From Saprospiraceae bacterium (GTDB taxonomy: Bacteria > Bacteroidota > Bacteroidia > Chitinophagales > Saprospiraceae): 64,000 nucleotides of DNA. The stretch spans positions 1 to 64,000 of the forward strand of contig JADJWN010000001.1 of the NCBI GenBank assembly GCA_016716335.1, read 5' to 3'. Below are positions 60,800 to 64,000 of the stretch, one piece after another; positions within the stretch are counted from its first letter, which is position 1; each line of letters begins with the position of its first letter. The position numbers and the translations under genes were made by a program. The notes under the pieces are model-generated. The model saw nothing but the letters and a program-made list of their open reading frames with translations, did not search any database and was not told the origin of the DNA.

Positions 60800-63439
60800 T
60801 TATTTTCTCAATTGTTTCAACCTCTCTATATCCTCTGTCAATATGCGGATACGTTCGTTGCCGTCACGCAGTTTTTGCCGTTCTTTTTCTACCACTGCGG
60901 AAGGTGCCCCATTGACAAACCGCTCATTTGACAATTTGGCTTCCACAGACCTTACAAAACCAATCTGATAGTTGAGCTCTGTTTCCTTTTCCTTCAACTC
61001 GCCCTCTACGTCAAGTTGTTCTTCTGACACCACACAAAGCTGCTCCGTATCCGAAATGAACGTGAATCCGGCAGGCAAGGCTGTCACTGTATCAAAGGAT
61101 GAAAGATTGGCCAGTTTAATGCAGAACTCCTTCCATCCTGCAAGGTCAAACAGGACCTTTGCCTTATCCGATTCCGTCATCACCAATGCAAGCGGATCTT
61201 TCATTTTTATGCCGTTCTTGTTACGGATTTCCCTCACAGCGGAGATAATGTCTTTGGCTTGCTCTACTTTAGCTATGAAAAGCTCATCATAGCCTTCAGG
61301 ATGCGGATATGGGGATACAATGCAGTCATACTTCACCTTTCCGTCATGCAGTACATTCCAGATTTCCTCTGTAATGAAAGGCATAAACGGATGCAGCATT
61401 GAACATATCTGAGAGAACAAATGCAGGGTGTTTTGCTTGGTCTGTTCAGCCATTTTTTCCCCCTGTGCGGGCTTAATGGCTTCCAGATACCAGGAACAAA
61501 AGTCATCCCAAACAAATGAATAGCAATTCATCAATGCCTCTGAAAGACGATACTCTTTGAAGTTCTGTTCGTTTTCCCTGAGAAGCTTGCTCATTTTCTG
61601 TGTCATCCACGCATAAGCGAGTTGATCGCCGGCTGAGACAGGTCTGATATTGTCTGTTTCCCATCCGGATACGAGCCTCAGCGCATTCCAGATTTTATTG
61701 CAGAAATTGCGTCCCTGTTCGCACAGCTTTTCGTCAAAGAGCAGGTCTCCTCCGGCCGGCGAACAGGACATCATTCCGAATCTGACACCATCTGCACCGT
61801 AGTCTTCTATAAGTTTGAGTGCATCCGGGCTGTTGCCAAGCTGTTTGGACATTTTACGTCTGAGCTTATCTCTGACCATACCGGTGAAGTAAACATCCTC
61901 AAAAGGCTTCTCCCCCATCCACTCATATCCTGCCATGATCATTCTTGCCACCCAAAGGAAAATGATATCCCATCCTGTGACAAGTACAGAAGTGGGATAA
62001 TAGTATGAGATTTCCTTTTTATCGTTAAATCCATCGAAAACACTGATGGGCCACAACCAGGAAGAAAACCACGTATCAAGTACATCTTCGTCCTGCCTTA
62101 AATCCTCAAGGGTCAGGTGTGGGTTATTGAGTACATTTCTCGCTTCTTCCAAAGCCAGCTGCGCCGTTTCTGCTACAAAAATGTGTTCCCCATGATACCA
62201 GGCCGGTATTCTGTGTCCCCACCACAACTGCCTTGAAATACACCAATCCTTGATGTTTTCCATCCAGTGGCGATAGATATTCTTCTGATTTTTTGGAAAA
62301 AATTCAATCGTATCATCCATGACAGCCTTCAGTGCGGGTCCTGCCAGTGCCGGCATATCCACATACCATTGAAGCGAAAGACGGGGCTCAACTACACAAT
62401 TGGTTCTTTCAGAACGTCCTACGTTGTTTTGATAATCTTCGACTTTAAGTATGTGATCTACCTGTTCGAGGTCTTTACTAAATTTTTTTCTTACCGTAAA
62501 ACGATCTTCGCCGGGATAAATCTGAGCTGCAGGGCTCATTGTGCCGTCTTCATTAAACACGTCCACCACAGCCAGATGGTGCCTTTTGCCGATTTCATAG
62601 TCATTCATATCATGGGCAGGTGTCACCTTGAGTGCTCCTGTACCGAACTCCCGGTCCACGTAGCTATCCGTAATAATCGGGATTACCCTGCCAATAATCG
62701 GCACAAGGGCATTTTTGCCATGCAAATGTGTATATCTTTCATCCTCGGGATGTACGGCTATGGCTGTATCTCCCGGAATGGTTTCAGGGCGGGTGGTTGC
62801 TATAGTGATATATTCGTCCGAGCCCTCAATACGGTATTTCACATAATAAATTCTGGACTGCTCCAATCCATAGATGACTTCTTCGTTGGAAAGCACTGTC
62901 TTGGCCTCAGGATCCCAGTTCACCATTCTATGCCCTCTGTAGAGTTTTCCTTTTTTGTACAGATCTACAAAAACCCTGATCACTGCCTCTGAGCGTACTT
63001 CATCCATGGTGAAAGCTGTCCGTTGCCAGTCACATGAAGCACCGAGTTTCTGAAGTTGTTTGAGAATGATACCTCCGTATTCTTCTTTCCATTCCCAGGC
63101 ATACTTTAGGAACTCTTCACGGGTCAGATCTGCCTTTTTAATACCTCTGTCACGCAGCATTCGTACCACTTTGGCTTCTGTGGCGATGGAGGCATGGTCA
63201 GTACCCGGCACCCAGCACGCATTTTTGCCTTCCTGCCTTGCCTTTCTGATCAGGATATCCTGAATGGTATTGTTGAGCATATGACCCATGTGCAGTACTC
63301 CGGTCACATTGGGTGGCGGTATGACAATGGAAAATGCCTCTCTGTCATCCGGCTCTGAATGAAAATAATCCTTATTGAGCCAATGTGTGTACCATTTTTC
63401 TTCGACCTCTGCAGGGTTATATCTTGGAGCTATATTCAT
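60800..63439 (-). CDS. valS: Valyl-tRNA synthetase
   Basis: The protein has 879 residues. The HIGH-type motif PPPNVTGVLHMGHML lies at about residues 40-54 and the KMSKS-type motif RRKMSKQLGNSPD at about 525-537. The CP1 editing domain lies between about 190 and 390, including TTRPETIPGDTAIAVHPED. The anticodon-binding domain follows, and the C-terminal coiled coil is LKEKETELNYQIGF ... RILTEDIERLKQLRK. It charges tRNA-Val and edits threonine. KMSKQ instead of KMSKS is common in this phylum. It starts 16 bases after the phosphatase gene on the same strand. Confidence 0.97.
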   Translation of the reverse strand: MNIAPRYNPAEVEEKWYTHWLNKDYFHSEPDDREAFSIVIPPPNVTGVLHMGHMLNNTIQDILIRKARQEGKNACWVPGTDHASIATEAKVVRMLRDRGIKKADLTREEFLKYAWEWKEEYGGIILKQLQKLGASCDWQRTAFTMDEVRSEAVIRVFVDLYKKGKLYRGHRMVNWDPEAKTVLSNEEVIYGLEQSRIYYVKYRIEGSDEYITIATTRPETIPGDTAIAVHPEDERYTHLHGKNALVPIIGRVIPIITDSYVDREFGTGALKVTPAHDMNDYEIGKRHHLAVVDVFNEDGTMSPAAQIYPGEDRFTVRKKFSKDLEQVDHILKVEDYQNNVGRSERTNCVVEPRLSLQWYVDMPALAGPALKAVMDDTIEFFPKNQKNIYRHWMENIKDWCISRQLWWGHRIPAWYHGEHIFVAETAQLALEEARNVLNNPHLTLEDLRQDEDVLDTWFSSWLWPISVFDGFNDKKEISYYYPTSVLVTGWDIIFLWVARMIMAGYEWMGEKPFEDVYFTGMVRDKLRRKMSKQLGNSPDALKLIEDYGADGVRFGMMSCSPAGGDLLFDEKLCEQGRNFCNKIWNALRLVSGWETDNIRPVSAGDQLAYAWMTQKMSKLLRENEQNFKEYRLSEALMNCYSFVWDDFCSWYLEAIKPAQGEKMAEQTKQNTLHLFSQICSMLHPFMPFITEEIWNVLHDGKVKYDCIVSPYPHPEGYDELFIAKVEQAKDIISAVREIRNKNGIKMKDPLALVMTESDKAKVLFDLAGWKEFCIKLANLSSFDTVTALPAGFTFISDTEQLCVVSEEQLDVEGELKEKETELNYQIGFVRSVEAKLSNERFVNGAPSAVVEKERQKLRDGNERIRILTEDIERLKQLRK

Positions 63440-63455
63440 AAAAATAAGATCAGTG

Positions 63456-64000
63456 TTATTTGAATCTCAAGGGATACGCTTTTCTGGTGCCTCCGCTGTA
63501 TATTGCCACGATGGCAAAATTGTCATAATCCTCATCTCCGAAAGCCTGATTATACACTTCCTTGCCGGCCAGCGTATTGGTAATGGAAGGTATGGTATTG
63601 GAATGTCCAACCATGAGTACAGACCTGATTTCGGGATTTTCGTTGAGCTGACTTATAAGCTCTTTGAGCATTTTATTGTCATAAGGCTGTACTTTCATAC
63701 TTTTGATATCAGCCAATGAGTCCACAGTGTAAAGGGTACGGATAAACATGGTAGAATAAATGGCATCTACCCTCGTCCCCTTGAGTATGTCGGAAAGTCT
63801 GGCAGCCCTCTGAAGTCCGGCTTCAGTAAGTGGAGGATTGTCCTGCACACTGGTATCCTTCTCAGCATGTCGTATCAGGTAATAAACCTTGGTGAGAGAA
63901 TCAGCATCCAGCCGGATCTGCTCACCGGACTCGAGATTTACCACCCCGGACACAATGGATTGTATGTAGCTGTCTCTGTAATCCCTGTCTTCCTTTGTCG
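63456..64000 (-). CDS. Histidine phosphatase (phosphoglycerate-mutase-like), 5' truncated by the window
   Basis: The frame is open to the window end and so continues beyond 64000; a GTG at 63953 is not needed as a start. The visible part has the phosphohistidine motif YLIRHAEKDT (RHA, where RHG or RHA is typical). It also has LTEAGLQRAARLSDIL, YSTMFIRTLYTVDSL and the second histidine in SVLMVGHSNTIPSI. The family includes SixA-type and phosphoglycerate-mutase-like phosphatases. An N-terminal signal may lie outside the window. The stop is 16 bases before valS. Confidence 0.8.
   Translation of the reverse strand, partial: TKEDRDYRDSYIQSIVSGVVNLESGEQIRLDADSLTKVYYLIRHAEKDTSVQDNPPLTEAGLQRAARLSDILKGTRVDAIYSTMFIRTLYTVDSLADIKSMKVQPYDNKMLKELISQLNENPEIRSVLMVGHSNTIPSITNTLAGKEVYNQAFGDEDYDNFAIVAIYSGGTRKAYPLRFK

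Noticed and set aside
62267..62992. Plus-strand frame of 241 codons
   Set aside because: It is antisense to valS and shows no features of its own.

Overview
The window looks like a chromosomal segment of an uncultured Bacteroidota bacterium, most likely of the Saprospiria/Chitinophagia side of the phylum. The evidence is the gliding genes gldA-gldF-gldG and gldC, two secreted proteins ending in type IX secretion (T9SS) type A sorting domains, a short SigA-type primary sigma factor, Bacteroidota-type conserved families (DUF6089, DUF1573, a YtxJ-like bacilliredoxin), and promoters of the TTTG-N19-23-TAnnTTTG type. The class-level placement is inference. No rRNA, tRNA or CRISPR array was recognised.

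Layout. Positions 1-4.7 kb are accessory DNA: a decayed IS66-type element, a broken AT-rich OLD-like ATPase gene, and the remnant of a tyrosine recombinase. From 4.7 to 12.7 kb come membrane and metabolic genes: an HExxH lipoprotein, a voltage-gated K+ channel, a SLC13 transporter, an aldehyde dehydrogenase, a Crp/Fnr regulator, a SulP transporter and a DUF1573 protein. From 13 to 19.6 kb lies a plus-strand run: gldA, gldF, gldG, a DUF4340 protein, a zinc-dependent phospholipase C-like protein and a DUF368 (PopT-type) lipid-carrier translocase. A GT87-like protein and a DUF6089 barrel follow.

From 29.5 down to 22 kb a compact minus-strand cluster holds a barrel protein, rluD, a LuxC-like acyl-CoA reductase, a dipeptide-epimerase-like enzyme and a nuclease-helicase fusion. 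From 29.7 to 39.8 kb is a plus-strand housekeeping stretch: a PLP-dependent sulfur-amino-acid enzyme, gldC, the primary sigma factor, purC, mnmA, rimM, ytxJ and mnmD. MnmA and MnmD act on the same wobble uridine of tRNA. From 40 to 53 kb are an S24-type regulator, an acyl-CoA dehydrogenase and a giant surface protein of about 3,570 residues that is split by one frameshift. From 53 to 64 kb are a three-gene 2-oxoacid:ferredoxin oxidoreductase operon with its own NAD(P)H-linked electron-transfer subunit, a T9SS-secreted pectate-lyase-like protein, a Na+/Ca2+ exchanger, valS and a phosphohistidine phosphatase that runs off the window.

An important caveat is that at least ten otherwise well-conserved genes carry single-base frameshifts, several of them in homopolymer runs. 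This looks more like uncorrected sequencing error than gene decay, so those genes are given here as single frameshifted CDSs. I found no clear new multi-gene system. The most unusual items are the giant dockerin-plus-cohesin-like surface protein, the ATPase/recombinase remnant with integron-like end motifs, and the PD-(D/E)XK-SF1 helicase fusion.
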